A DNA stretch of 49,471 bases, taken from positions 1 to 49,471 of the forward strand of contig NZ_JANJUE010000014.1 in NCBI RefSeq assembly GCF_024710765.1, read 5' to 3'. The position numbers were made by a program, and so were the translations under genes. Each line of letters begins with the position of its first letter. The first letter of the stretch is position 1. This stretch comes from Pseudoxanthomonas sp. GTDB taxonomy: Bacteria > Pseudomonadota > Gammaproteobacteria > Xanthomonadales > Xanthomonadaceae. The notes under the pieces were generated by a model, which was given only the letters and a program-made list of their open reading frames with translations, was not told where the DNA came from and made no database searches. Positions 17,457-26,046 of the stretch are shown piece by piece.

Positions 17457-18566
17457 TCATTCACCCAGCACGCCAGGCTGGGCCTGGCCGTCGCGGACGA
17501 ACGGGAACTTCACCACCCGGACCGGGACTTCCTTGCCACGGATGTCCACGCGGACCGCGCCGGGCTCGCCGGCCGGCACGCGGGCGAAAGCGATCGCCTT
17601 GCCGAGCGTGGGCGAGAACGTGCCCGAGAGGATTTCGCCGTTGCCGTTGGCGGTCAGGACGGTCTGGCCATGGCGCAGCACGCCCTTCTCGTCCATCACC
17701 AGGCCGATCATCTGGCGCGGCGCGCCGTTGGCCTTCTGCTGTTCCAGCACCGGACGGCCGATGAAGTCGCGACCGGCGTCCAGGGCGACCGTCCAGGCCA
17801 GCGCGGCCTCGTACGGCGACACCGACTCGTCCATGTCCTGGCCATACAGGTTCATGCCGGCTTCCAGGCGCAGGGTGTCGCGCGCGCCGAGACCGGCCGG
17901 CTTCACGCCCGCGTCCAGCAGTGCGTTCCAGAAGGCGACCGCATCCTGTTCCGGCAGCACGATCTCGTAGCCGTCCTCGCCGGTGTAACCGGTACGGGCG
18001 ACGAACAGCGGCACGCCCGCGCTGCTCTGCGCCTGCACGGCGGCGAAGCGGGACAGCTTGTCGGCGGCGGCGCGGTCGGCTTCGCGCAGCAGGCCGATGA
18101 CCTTCGCGCGGGCGGTGGGGCCCTGCACGGCGATCATGGCGAACTCGGGGCGTTCCTTCACTTCCACGCCGAATGCCGCGGCCTGGGACTGGATCCACGC
18201 CAGATCCTTGTCGCGGGTGGCGGCGTTGACGACCAGGCGGAAGAACGCCTCGTCCATGAAGTAGATGATCAGGTCGTCGATGACGCCGCCGCCGGCGTCC
18301 AGCATGCAGGTGTACAGCGCCTTGCCGGACACCTTCAGCTTGTCGACCGAGTTGGCCACCAGGTGGCGCAGGAACTCGCGGGTGCGGGCGCCATGCAGAT
18401 CCACCACGGTCATGTGGCTGACGTCGAACATGCCGGCATCGCGGCGCACCTGGTGGTGTTCCTCGATCTGGGAGCCGTAGTGGATCGGCATGTCCCAGCC
18501 GCCGAAATCGACCATCTTGGCGCCAAGCGCGCGATGGGTGTCGTTGAGGATGGTCTTCTGGGTCAT
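17457..18566 (-). CDS. gcvT: Glycine cleavage system T protein (aminomethyltransferase)
   Basis: A 369-residue folate-dependent enzyme that releases ammonia from the aminomethylated H protein and forms 5,10-methylene-tetrahydrofolate. Family motifs include [36 protein letters not shown] with the catalytic aspartate, [12 protein letters not shown] and [15 protein letters not shown] start at the ATG at 18564-18566 (MTQKTIL) after GGAG; the frame stays open 16 codons further upstream. It is first in the gcvT-gcvH unit. The upstream leader shows a GATAAT-like -10 box but no glycine riboswitch. Confidence 0.97.
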   Translation of the reverse strand: MTQKTILNDTHRALGAKMVDFGGWDMPIHYGSQIEEHHQVRRDAGMFDVSHMTVVDLHGARTREFLRHLVANSVDKLKVSGKALYTCMLDAGGGVIDDLIIYFMDEAFFRLVVNAATRDKDLAWIQSQAAAFGVEVKERPEFAMIAVQGPTARAKVIGLLREADRAAADKLSRFAAVQAQSSAGVPLFVARTGYTGEDGYEIVLPEQDAVAFWNALLDAGVKPAGLGARDTLRLEAGMNLYGQDMDESVSPYEAALAWTVALDAGRDFIGRPVLEQQKANGAPRQMIGLVMDEKGVLRHGQTVLTANGNGEILSGTFSPTLGKAIAFARVPAGEPGAVRVDIRGKEVPVRVVKFPFVRDGQAQPGVLGE

Positions 18567-18768
18567 GGCGGCTCCGGGGCAAAGAACGCCATTATCCCAG
18601 ATGGGGCGCGGCAACGCCCCCGACGCCGGCGCATGGTGCGGACGTGTCCCCTGGAGCGGGAAGCCGGCGAACGGGATCCCGACCCGTTCTCGCGCACTCC
18701 CGGCGATACGCCACGGTGGCGTCCCGCCCTTGCGGTGGCGCGGTGCGCGTCGCCGTGAGACGCGCGGG

Positions 18769-19200
18769 TCAGTGTGCCTGCACCTTCAGGGTCATCCCGT
18801 CCACCGCCACCACCCGCACGCGCGCGCCGGCCGGCAGATCCGGACCGCTGACCGACCAGAAGGCATCGTCCACCTTGGCCCGGCCACGTCCGTCGACGAT
18901 GGCCTGGTCCAGTTCCAGCACCCGGCCGATCAGCTGTTCGGCGCGCCGGTTCAGCAGCGGCTGGTCGCTGCGGCGGCCGCGACCGCGGAACCACTTCAGG
19001 TAGATGCCGACCGAGATGACCGCGAACAACGAGAACAGGATCGCCTGCCACAGCCAGCCCAGTTCCGGCAGCACCAGGACCGCCACCGCCATCGCGGCGG
19101 CGGCGAAGCCGAACCAGAGCATGAAGGCACCCGGTGCCATGGTCTCTGCCGCGAACAGCAGCAGCGCGGCGCCGGCCCAGATCGCGAACTTGAAGCTCAT
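18769..19200 (-). CDS. NfeD-family membrane protein
   Basis: A 143-residue protein with two to three N-terminal membrane helices (residues 5-25, 28-45, 48-68) and a C-terminal OB-fold domain ([34 protein letters not shown] begins it), the standard short NfeD layout. It follows the SPFH gene by one base and uses GGAGG inside that gene's end. NfeD/SPFH pairs form cage-like membrane microdomains linked to protease or envelope quality control. Confidence 0.92.
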   Translation of the reverse strand: MSFKFAIWAGAALLLFAAETMAPGAFMLWFGFAAAAMAVAVLVLPELGWLWQAILFSLFAVISVGIYLKWFRGRGRRSDQPLLNRRAEQLIGRVLELDQAIVDGRGRAKVDDAFWSVSGPDLPAGARVRVVAVDGMTLKVQAH

Positions 19201-19201
19201 C

Positions 19202-20167
19202 TCAGCCTCCGATGCGCGGAGGCCGCGATGCGATCGACGCCTGCTGCTGGTTCAACGCGTCCTTGGCCAGCTCGGCGATGCCGGCGATGGAACCGATGAC
19301 GCCGCTGGCTTCCATCGGCATCAGCACGAACTTCTGGTTGGGTGCGGTCGCCAGTTCCTTGAACGCTTCCACGTACTTCTGCGCGATGAAGTAGTTGATC
19401 GCCTGCACATCGCCCTTGGCGATGGCTTCGGACACCAGCGCGGTCGCCTTGGCTTCCGCCTCGGCCAGCCGCTCACGCGCCTCGGCCTCGCGGTAGGCGG
19501 CTTCGCGCTTGCCCTCGGCTTCCAGGATCGCCGACTGCTTCTCGCCTTCGGCGCGCAGGATCTCCGACTGCCGCGAACCTTCCGCTTCCAGGATCGAGGC
19601 GCGCTTGTCGCGCTCGGCCTTCATCTGCCGCGCCATCGAATCGACCAGATCCCGTGGTGGCTGGATGTCCTTGATCTCGATGCGGTTGACCTTCACGCCC
19701 CACGGACTGGTGGCGTGGTCGACCACGCCCAGCAGCTTGGCGTTGATGGTCTCGCGCTGGCTGAGCGATTCATCCAGGTCCATCGAACCGATGACGGTGC
19801 GGATGTTGGTCTGCACCAGCGCGATCATCGCCTGGTCCAGGTTGGCCACTTCGTACGCCGCCTTGGCCGCGTCCAGCACCTGGAAGAACACCACGCCGTC
19901 CACCTTCACCACCGCGTTGTCCTTGGTGATCACGTCCTGGGACGGCACCTCGAACACCTGCTCCATCATGTTCACCTTGCGCCCCACCCCCTGCATGTAC
20001 GGAATCAGGAAGTGCAGGCCGGGCGACATGGTGTGGGTGTACCTGCCGAAGTGTTCGACGGTGAACTCGTACCCCTGCGGCACCACCCGCACCCCCTTGA
20101 AGAAGGTGATGATGATGAAAATGCCGATCGCGGCGACCACGAACGTGGTGAGAGCCGAGGTGAACAT
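19202..20167 (-). CDS. SPFH/Band 7 (stomatin-like, QmcA-type) membrane protein
   Basis: A 321-residue protein: one N-terminal membrane helix (residues 5-25), a Band 7 domain (GYEFTVEHFGRYTHTMSPGLHFLIPYM through PPRDLVDSMARQM), then a long charged coiled coil (EAEGSRQSEILRAEGEKQ) and a hydrophobic C-terminal region. It scaffolds membrane microdomains together with the adjacent NfeD protein. Start at the ATG at 20165-20167 after AAGGGGATC; an upstream open extension covers the promoter. A TATACT -10 box lies just upstream. Confidence 0.94.
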   Translation of the reverse strand: MFTSALTTFVVAAIGIFIIITFFKGVRVVPQGYEFTVEHFGRYTHTMSPGLHFLIPYMQGVGRKVNMMEQVFEVPSQDVITKDNAVVKVDGVVFFQVLDAAKAAYEVANLDQAMIALVQTNIRTVIGSMDLDESLSQRETINAKLLGVVDHATSPWGVKVNRIEIKDIQPPRDLVDSMARQMKAERDKRASILEAEGSRQSEILRAEGEKQSAILEAEGKREAAYREAEARERLAEAEAKATALVSEAIAKGDVQAINYFIAQKYVEAFKELATAPNQKFVLMPMEASGVIGSIAGIAELAKDALNQQQASIASRPPRIGG

Positions 20168-20200
20168 GGTGATCCCCTTTCCAGTCCTTAGTAATAGGCG

Positions 20201-20206
20201 AGTATA
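20201..20206 (-). promoter_or_regulatory. -10 box of the SPFH-nfeD operon
   Basis: TATACT on the minus strand, five of six consensus positions, about 35 bases before the SPFH start codon. No clear -35 element is visible at the usual distance. Confidence 0.4.
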
Positions 20207-20295
20207 GACGGCCCCCGGGGCACCGCCGGCCGGGGTGGAACAATTGTGGGGCCCGGCTGCGACCCTTTTGGCGCCCCCGGCATCTGGATGAATGC

Positions 20296-20862
20296 ATGCC
20301 ACCCGTATCCAGCTTCGCCATCGATGTGCCCGACACCCTCCTGGCCCGCGCCCGCGCGGGGCGGCAGGACGCCTTCGAGCAGTTGTACCGCTGGTTCGAG
20401 CGGCCCGTATTCACCCTGGCGCTGCGCATCTGTGGCGATCGGGAGGAAGCCTCCGACGTGCTGCAGGACACCATGCTGAAGCTCTTCCACCACCTCGACG
20501 ACTTCCGCGGCGGCAGCCCGTTCTGGGGCTGGCTGCGCCAGATCGCCGTCAACGAATCCCTGATGAAGCTGCGCCGCAACCGGCGCTTCGACATGGAGAT
20601 CGCCATGGACGAGGAGGATCTTCCCGAAGACCAGGGCCACCTGCCCCCGGCCGCCGCCGACGCGGCGATGCTGCAACGCGCGCTGGGCGCCCTGCCGGCG
20701 GCCACCCGCAGCGTGCTGTGGCTGTACCACGCCGAGGGTTATACCCACGAGGAAATCGCCCGCCTGATGCAACGCACGCCCAGTTTTTCCAAATCCCAGC
20801 TTTCGCGCGGCACCCGCCGCTTACGGACGCTGCTGCAGATCGAGGAACCCGCCCATGCCTGA
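20296..20862 (+). CDS. ECF-type RNA polymerase sigma factor
   Basis: A 188-residue sigma factor with only regions 2 and 4. Region 2 spans about residues 22-90 (FEQLYRWFERPVFTLALRI, DVLQDTMLKLFHHLDDF, FWGWLRQIAVN) and region 4 about 125-180 (LGALPAATRSVLWLYHAEGYTHEEIARLM). In region 4 an insertion-like SFSKSQLSRGTRRLRTLL replaces the usual SRLHRAR pattern. It overlaps the next gene, a probable anti-sigma factor, by eight bases, indicating stoichiometric control. It is divergent from the SPFH operon. Confidence 0.92.
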   Translation: MPPVSSFAIDVPDTLLARARAGRQDAFEQLYRWFERPVFTLALRICGDREEASDVLQDTMLKLFHHLDDFRGGSPFWGWLRQIAVNESLMKLRRNRRFDMEIAMDEEDLPEDQGHLPPAAADAAMLQRALGALPAATRSVLWLYHAEGYTHEEIARLMQRTPSFSKSQLSRGTRRLRTLLQIEEPAHA

Positions 20863-21754
20863 TGCACGCCAACCGGGACGCCCCGCGCCCGACGACTGGG
20901 GCCAGGCGTTTGCCGCGCTGCCGCTGGAGACGCCGCCCGCCGGCGGCTGGAACCGCGTGGCCGCCGCATTGCCCGCGCGTCGGTCGCGCAGCCGGGTCTG
21001 GATTCCCGCCGCCGTCGCGGCTTGCCTGGCGCTCGCCGTGGTCGTGCCCTGGCGCGGCGCCACGCCGGATCAATCGCCGCCCGTCGTCGCTTCCGTTCCG
21101 CCGGCGGCGACGCCATCGACTACACCATCGATCACGCCATCGGAACGAACGCCCGCAACGTCGGTCGCCGCCGCCACGCCTGCCGCCACTCCGGCGGACA
21201 GGTCCCTTGATGCGGTCGGTGATGGCAAGCGCGCAGCGTCCATTTCCACCGACGCACCCGCGTCGCCGGATACCGGACTGGCCGTCACGCCGGTGCGCGC
21301 GCCGCGGGACAAGAAAGCGCCGGCTCGCCCGGCTCCCGCGTCCGGGAGTTCCGGCACGAACCTGCTCGACGCAGGCCCGTCCGTCGCCACCACCGGGACG
21401 AAAGATGCCGCCGCCCCCGTTCGCCAGGCCACCGGTGTGGGCGACACGCCGGCTTCGCCGGCCATGCTCGAAACCCTGTACACCGAATCCGCACGGCTGG
21501 AGGCGCTGCTTTCGCAGATCCGCGACGACCGCGTGGCCAGTGGTCCGGCCATGGCGCTGAGCACCGCCTTGAACGAACGCGTAGCCGGGATCGACGTCGC
21601 GCTGTCGCAGCCGGATCTGGCCGCCGATACCCGTGTCGGCCTGTGGCGCGAACGGGTCGCGGTCCTGCAACGCCTGGCCGGCGTGGAAAGCACCCAGCGC
21701 TGGATGGCGGCCAATGGCTACCCGACCGATGGCGCCGTAGCCCAGGTCTATTGA
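20855..21754 (+). CDS. Probable membrane-bound anti-sigma factor
   Basis: A 299-residue protein with a cytoplasmic N-terminus (residues 1-45), one membrane helix (VWIPAAVAACLALAVVVPW, about 48-66), a long low-complexity Ala/Pro/Thr periplasmic linker, and a folded C-terminal helical region (about 200-299, LETLYTESARLEALLSQIRDDR). Overlap with the ECF gene and topology argue for an anti-sigma factor, although no zinc-binding HxxxCxxC motif is present in the short N-terminal domain. Function is inferred from context. Confidence 0.65.
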   Translation: MPDARQPGRPAPDDWGQAFAALPLETPPAGGWNRVAAALPARRSRSRVWIPAAVAACLALAVVVPWRGATPDQSPPVVASVPPAATPSTTPSITPSERTPATSVAAATPAATPADRSLDAVGDGKRAASISTDAPASPDTGLAVTPVRAPRDKKAPARPAPASGSSGTNLLDAGPSVATTGTKDAAAPVRQATGVGDTPASPAMLETLYTESARLEALLSQIRDDRVASGPAMALSTALNERVAGIDVALSQPDLAADTRVGLWRERVAVLQRLAGVESTQRWMAANGYPTDGAVAQVY

Positions 21755-21781
21755 GGAACACGAGGAACCACCGAGGTGATC

Positions 21782-23146
21782 ATGAAACCCAACACCCGAA
21801 ACCTGAGCATCGCCGTGCTCGCCATCGCCGTCGGCCTGGCTTTCACCAGCCAGGCCCAGGACAACGCCGCCGCCTATCGGGAGGACGCCAGGGTCGCGGC
21901 GCAACGCACCGCCGAGCGGGAAGCGCAGCGCAAGGAACTGGACGCGGCGCGCGCGGAATTGCAGCGTGCCGCCCGCCGCATGGCCGAACTGACGCGCGCC
22001 GATGAGATGGCGGCGCTGCGCCAGCGCATCGAGCGGCGTCCGATGCTGGGCGTGCTGCTGGCGCCGGATGCGCGGACGGGCGTCCGCGTCACTGGCGTCA
22101 CCCCGGACAGCGGCGCCGCGCGGGTTGGCCTGCGATCCGGCGATCAGTTGCTGAAGATCAATGGCAAGGCGATCACCGGCGGTACGCCCGATCAGCGCCT
22201 GGAGCACGCACGCGCTGCCCTGTCGGGGCTGGAGACGGACGTGCCGGTGAAGGTCGAGTTCCAACGCGATGGCCGCCAGCAGGCGGTGGAAGTGATGCCC
22301 CAGGCCGGGCGGCCGGTCCTGGTCTTCACCGACGACGGTTCGGTCGACGAACGCGGCACCCGCATCGTGTTGTCGCCGGATGGGGATGGCGTCGCGACGA
22401 TCGACAATTTCAACTTCGGCGCTTTCGACTTCAAACCCGCCGAGTTGGCCATCACCCCGGAAATCCAGCGCGAATTGATGCGCGTGCGCGAACTTACCGA
22501 CTGCACCGACGGCAAGGATTGCCTGATGCCGCGGCTGGCCGAGGCCTATCGTTGGAACGGCCTCAACCTGTCGTCGGTGGATGCGCAGTTGGGTCGATAC
22601 TTCGGCACGGATCGCGGCGTGCTGGTGCTGTCGACCGGACCGGAGCTGGAAGGCCTGCAGGCCGGCGACGTGATCCGGCGCGTCGAAGGCAAGGAGGTCG
22701 GCACGCCCCGCGACGTGATGGAAGCCCTGCGCGGAAAACCGGCCGACAGCAGCGTCAACGTCGAATACCTGCGTGATCGCCGGAGCGCGACCAGTGCGAT
22801 CAAGATTCCGCGCGCCATGCCGTTGCGGATCCCCGTTCCGCCGACGCCGCCCGCTCCACCGGCTCCGCCCCCCGCTCCACCTTCCCCGGCCGCGAAAGCG
22901 CCTCCGGCACCTCCGGCGGCCGCCGCAATCCCCGCGCCGCCGGATCCGCCGCCGCCGACCGTGACCACCTCCCGTCGGCAGCAGGTCGTGATGGTCGAAC
23001 GCGACGGCAAGATCCACGCGTACAGCAGCGATGCCGGCGCGCCCTTGCCCGTGCCGCCCGCGCCGCCGGTCGCGCCGAAGGCACCTTCCGTGCCTTCACC
23101 TCCCGCGCCACCACCGCCTCCCCCGCCGCCGGGCATACCGGTCTGA
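21782..23146 (+). CDS. Secreted tandem-PDZ protein with proline-rich tail
   Basis: A 454-residue exported protein: signal peptide (IAVLAIAVGLAFTSQAQ), a charged coiled coil (residues 30-80), a PDZ domain at about 85-175 (LGVLLAPDARTGVRVTGVTPDSGAA), a middle region, and a second PDZ-like domain at about 270-345 (GTDRGVLVLSTGPELEGLQAGDVI). The last 100 residues are extremely Pro/Ala-rich. No protease motif is seen, so it is a binding or sensing protein. It is third in the sigma/anti-sigma operon, 27 bases downstream. The ATG at 21782 follows GAGG; a GTG two codons earlier is an alternative. Confidence 0.82.
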   Translation: MKPNTRNLSIAVLAIAVGLAFTSQAQDNAAAYREDARVAAQRTAEREAQRKELDAARAELQRAARRMAELTRADEMAALRQRIERRPMLGVLLAPDARTGVRVTGVTPDSGAARVGLRSGDQLLKINGKAITGGTPDQRLEHARAALSGLETDVPVKVEFQRDGRQQAVEVMPQAGRPVLVFTDDGSVDERGTRIVLSPDGDGVATIDNFNFGAFDFKPAELAITPEIQRELMRVRELTDCTDGKDCLMPRLAEAYRWNGLNLSSVDAQLGRYFGTDRGVLVLSTGPELEGLQAGDVIRRVEGKEVGTPRDVMEALRGKPADSSVNVEYLRDRRSATSAIKIPRAMPLRIPVPPTPPAPPAPPPAPPSPAAKAPPAPPAAAAIPAPPDPPPPTVTTSRRQQVVMVERDGKIHAYSSDAGAPLPVPPAPPVAPKAPSVPSPPAPPPPPPPPGIPV

Positions 23147-23192
23147 GCATTCCTGTTGGACATTCCCATTAGAAACGCGCAAGTGAATCCCC

Positions 23193-23221
23193 TGCCCCGG
23201 AGTTTCCGGGGCATTTTTTTT
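23193..23221 (+). terminator. Intrinsic terminator of the ECF sigma operon
   Basis: TGCCCCGG and CCGGGGCA form an eight-pair stem around AGTTT and are followed by eight T (23214-23221). It closes the sigma/anti-sigma/PDZ operon just before the convergent MFS gene. Confidence 0.95.
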
Positions 23222-23230
23222 CACCCGGTG

Positions 23231-24439
23231 TCAGGCGGATTCGTCCGCGGTCGCGGCAACACTACGGTCGCGCGCACCGCCAACCCAGAGCGCGACGAGC
23301 GCGAGCAGCGCGGCCCCGACAAGGAACGGCACCGCGGGCGCGATGCCGTACAGCAGCGCGCCCAGCAAGGGGCCCAGCACCATGCCGACGCCCTGCGCCG
23401 CGGATACCGCGCCGGCGGCCGCACCCTGCTCATGCGCGGCCACGGCGTTGGCCGCCATCGCGGCGAACGCGGGGAACACCAGGCCCATGCCCAGCGCCAT
23501 CACGAAGTAGCTGGCAATCAATTGCCAGGACGCCGCGGTGAACCCCGCCGCGAGAAACCCCAGCATCGCCAGGCCCGCCCCGCGCCCGATGAGTACGCGG
23601 GGCGGCCACCGCAGCCGCCGCACGCCCATCTGCGCGGCGATCAGCGCCACACCCACCGCGGTCAGCGCATGCCCCGCCACCCGTCCGGCGTGTTCGCGCG
23701 ACAGCCCCCAGCGGTCCATCGCGTAGAAGCCCACGCAGATCTGGGCGATGGCCACGCTGCCCATCGCCACGAACGCCACCACGATCGGTATGCGCAACCG
23801 CGGATCTCCCATGCGCACCGGCAACACTCCACCGGGCGCATGGACATGGCCGCCTCGCAGGCCGGTCAATGCGACGGCCAGGGCCAGCACCGCCAGACCC
23901 GCCATGGCGTAGAGCGGCAGCACCAGCCCGCCGCCGACCAGCCAACCGGCGAGCGACGGACCGAGCACCAGCCCGATGGCGCTGGAAGCGCCCAGCGTCG
24001 CCATCGCCGCGGTGCGCCGTTCCACCGGCGTGCGATCGGCAATCATCGCGTTGGCCGCCGCCGGCACCGCGGCATAGAACGCGCCGATCGCACCGCGCCC
24101 GGCCAGCAGCAGCAGGAAACTGATCCAGGTGCCGGGAACCGCCAGCAACGCCCAGTGCACGCCGGCCGCCAGCCCCAGGCAGGACAGCGCGAAACCGGCG
24201 ATGCCCGTCACGATCGCGTGCTTGCGCCCCAGCCGATCGCTCAACCGGCCCCAGCGCCGCGCCAGCAGGAACCACAGCACGCCGGCCACGGTGACCGACG
24301 CGCCCGCCTGCCATTCGGCCAGTCCCAGCGTCCGCGCCAATGGCCCGAGCAACGCGATGAAGGCATTCATCGCCATCATGCAGGCCGCGTTGGCAAGCAC
24401 CAGCGGCAACAACGGCAGCGGTGGCGATGTGTCCCGCAT
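23231..24439 (-). CDS. MFS transporter, last gene of the heme locus
   Basis: A 402-residue carrier with 12 predicted helices and the MFS motif A between helices 2 and 3 (RRWGRLSDRLGRKHAIV). It starts at the ATG at 24437-24439 (MRDTSPPL), seven bases after the DUF6607 stop; the frame extends upstream into that gene. As the terminal gene of the hemP-receptor cluster it is a candidate for moving heme, a heme product or a metallophore across the inner membrane. Substrate not evident. Confidence 0.82.
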   Translation of the reverse strand: MRDTSPPLPLLPLVLANAACMMAMNAFIALLGPLARTLGLAEWQAGASVTVAGVLWFLLARRWGRLSDRLGRKHAIVTGIAGFALSCLGLAAGVHWALLAVPGTWISFLLLLAGRGAIGAFYAAVPAAANAMIADRTPVERRTAAMATLGASSAIGLVLGPSLAGWLVGGGLVLPLYAMAGLAVLALAVALTGLRGGHVHAPGGVLPVRMGDPRLRIPIVVAFVAMGSVAIAQICVGFYAMDRWGLSREHAGRVAGHALTAVGVALIAAQMGVRRLRWPPRVLIGRGAGLAMLGFLAAGFTAASWQLIASYFVMALGMGLVFPAFAAMAANAVAAHEQGAAAGAVSAAQGVGMVLGPLLGALLYGIAPAVPFLVGAALLALVALWVGGARDRSVAATADESA

Positions 24440-24446
24440 CGCGGAT

Positions 24447-25400
24447 TTACCGGGCGGCGGTACCGGCGACCGGCGCCGGTTCCACCCACGCCGCGAACAC
24501 CTTGTCGATTTCCGCATCACTGACCGCCTTGCCTTCCTGTTGCGCCTCGGCCTGGGTGAACAGCGGGATGATCATCGCCATGCCATCGATCTTGGTCTTG
24601 AGATGCACGCCGGTATCGTTCGCCAGGAAACGATCCCAACGGCCGCGCACCTTCGCCCAGTAGCCCGCGGTGCCCTTCCAGTAGTCGTAGGCCGGCTTGA
24701 AGTCGATGTCCTTCGTCTTGATGTAGTCGTTGAAACCGAACTCGCGCGCCAGTTGCACCTGGCTGCCATCGGGCTTGCGCAGCACCTTGGTGTTGAACTG
24801 TTCGTGGGTCCAGCCGTTCGGGGTGAGCGTATGGCGGTTGATCACCGACATCGCGTTGTAGTCGCTGCGCCGGGTGTATTCGCGGCGCGGGAGCGGGCGC
24901 CAGGACAGGTCGCTGGTCCAGGTCGGATGGCCGTCGCGATAGGTCCAGCGGCCGGTGCCGCAGTAGCGGGGAGCGTCGCTGACTTCGTACACGCACTGGG
25001 TCCAGGCACCGCGCGTGGCTTCGGCGGGAATCGCCTCACGGCTCCAGGTCTGGTCGGCGGTGAACTGGAAGCGTTGGGGGGCCTCGTAGACCCAGTCCTG
25101 CCGCCAGTGCTTGGTGACGTGGCCGCTCTTGGCATCCACCAGGATGTGCTGCAGGACGATCCGGTGCGGGGTGTCCTCGACCACGATGACGGTTTCATCG
25201 CCGCCGCTGCGCATCGCGGCCTGCCGTTCGTAGCCCGGCTGCAGCAGCACGGTTTCGTCGAATGCGAAATCGACGGTGTATTCGCCCTGCATGGCCAGGA
25301 TGGAAGCGCGATCGCGCGCGGGATCCGCGTCCTGCGCGAAGGCGCCGGCGGCGAACGTCATCAGGAGGGGAAGGAGGGACAGGCAGGACAGGCGTTTCAT
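24447..25400 (-). CDS. DUF6607 family exported protein of the heme locus
   Basis: A 317-residue protein with a signal peptide (LSCLSLLPLLMTFAAGAFA) and a large beta-rich, Trp/Tyr-rich domain (HWRQDWVYEAPQRFQF, CGTGRWTYRDGHPTW, ARYDYW-like repeats near the end). It resembles proteins annotated DUF6607 that sit beside TonB heme receptors in Xanthomonadaceae. Start overlaps the preceding stop by four bases (ATGA). A periplasmic heme-binding or receptor-assisting role is plausible but not demonstrated. Confidence 0.78.
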   Translation of the reverse strand: MKRLSCLSLLPLLMTFAAGAFAQDADPARDRASILAMQGEYTVDFAFDETVLLQPGYERQAAMRSGGDETVIVVEDTPHRIVLQHILVDAKSGHVTKHWRQDWVYEAPQRFQFTADQTWSREAIPAEATRGAWTQCVYEVSDAPRYCGTGRWTYRDGHPTWTSDLSWRPLPRREYTRRSDYNAMSVINRHTLTPNGWTHEQFNTKVLRKPDGSQVQLAREFGFNDYIKTKDIDFKPAYDYWKGTAGYWAKVRGRWDRFLANDTGVHLKTKIDGMAMIIPLFTQAEAQQEGKAVSDAEIDKVFAAWVEPAPVAGTAAR

Positions 25401-26044
25401 GCGTGGGTTCTCTCGTTTGGCTTCCAGGAAATCACGGCGTCCGGGTAGCTACCGTGCGGGATGTCGCGGGCTCGCGACGGTGCGGACGAGAGACAGCAGC
25501 ACTCGTCCGACAGGGTTTCGTAATCGACGCCTTCGCCGCGTGCAATGGCACGCGCGGTGGCCGCACCCAGCGAAGACAGGCGGGCGAGGCTGGCGGCCAG
25601 TACCGGCCGGCCTTCCCCGCCCGGCAATTCGTGCAGGCGCAGGACGGCGGCACGCCACTGCTCACCGCGCAGGCGACCGGCCAGTCGTCGCCAAAGGCGC
25701 TCGCCGACACCGGCGGGTGCTCCCATGCCCGCCTCCTGCGGCCAACGCGACAGCAGGCGGTCCCAGGCCAGGAAATCGCTGTCCGGCAGCAGGAACAGGC
25801 GCCAGCAACAGCGGCCGCCGGCATCCACGAACTGCAGGGATTCACGCAGCCCGTCGCTGTCCAGCCCCGCGCGGACCTGGACGTCGCTGGCCAACTCCCA
25901 GCCGGCCAGTTCGCCCCCCTGCTCGGCGCGGTACAGGCACAACACCGCACCCAGCGCGGCCAGCTGCTGCGGCCGGGGCAGGCGCGCGGGTTCCCGCCCC
26001 TCGTCCGGCATCCGGAGCTGCGGCGGAAATACGCGCGCGGCCAT
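25397..26044 (-). CDS. Heme-utilisation protein, HemS/ChuX-like
   Basis: A 215-residue cytoplasmic protein without signal peptide. The stretch LRESLQFVDAGGRCCWRLFLLPDSDFLAWDRLL resembles the heme-binding half-domain of HemS/HmuS/ChuX proteins, here at half length. The C-terminus has a cysteine cluster (DECCCLSS). It starts three bases after the receptor stop and overlaps DUF6607 by four bases. Heme storage, shuttling or degradation is the likely role; the family assignment is moderate. Confidence 0.55.
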   Translation of the reverse strand: MAARVFPPQLRMPDEGREPARLPRPQQLAALGAVLCLYRAEQGGELAGWELASDVQVRAGLDSDGLRESLQFVDAGGRCCWRLFLLPDSDFLAWDRLLSRWPQEAGMGAPAGVGERLWRRLAGRLRGEQWRAAVLRLHELPGGEGRPVLAASLARLSSLGAATARAIARGEGVDYETLSDECCCLSSAPSRARDIPHGSYPDAVISWKPNERTHA

Positions 26045-26046
26045 CG

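Noticed and set aside
18567-18768. Glycine riboswitch upstream of gcvT
   Set aside because: The 200-base leader has no conserved GCCGAAGG-type core or tandem aptamer; the stems present are generic GC-rich hairpins.
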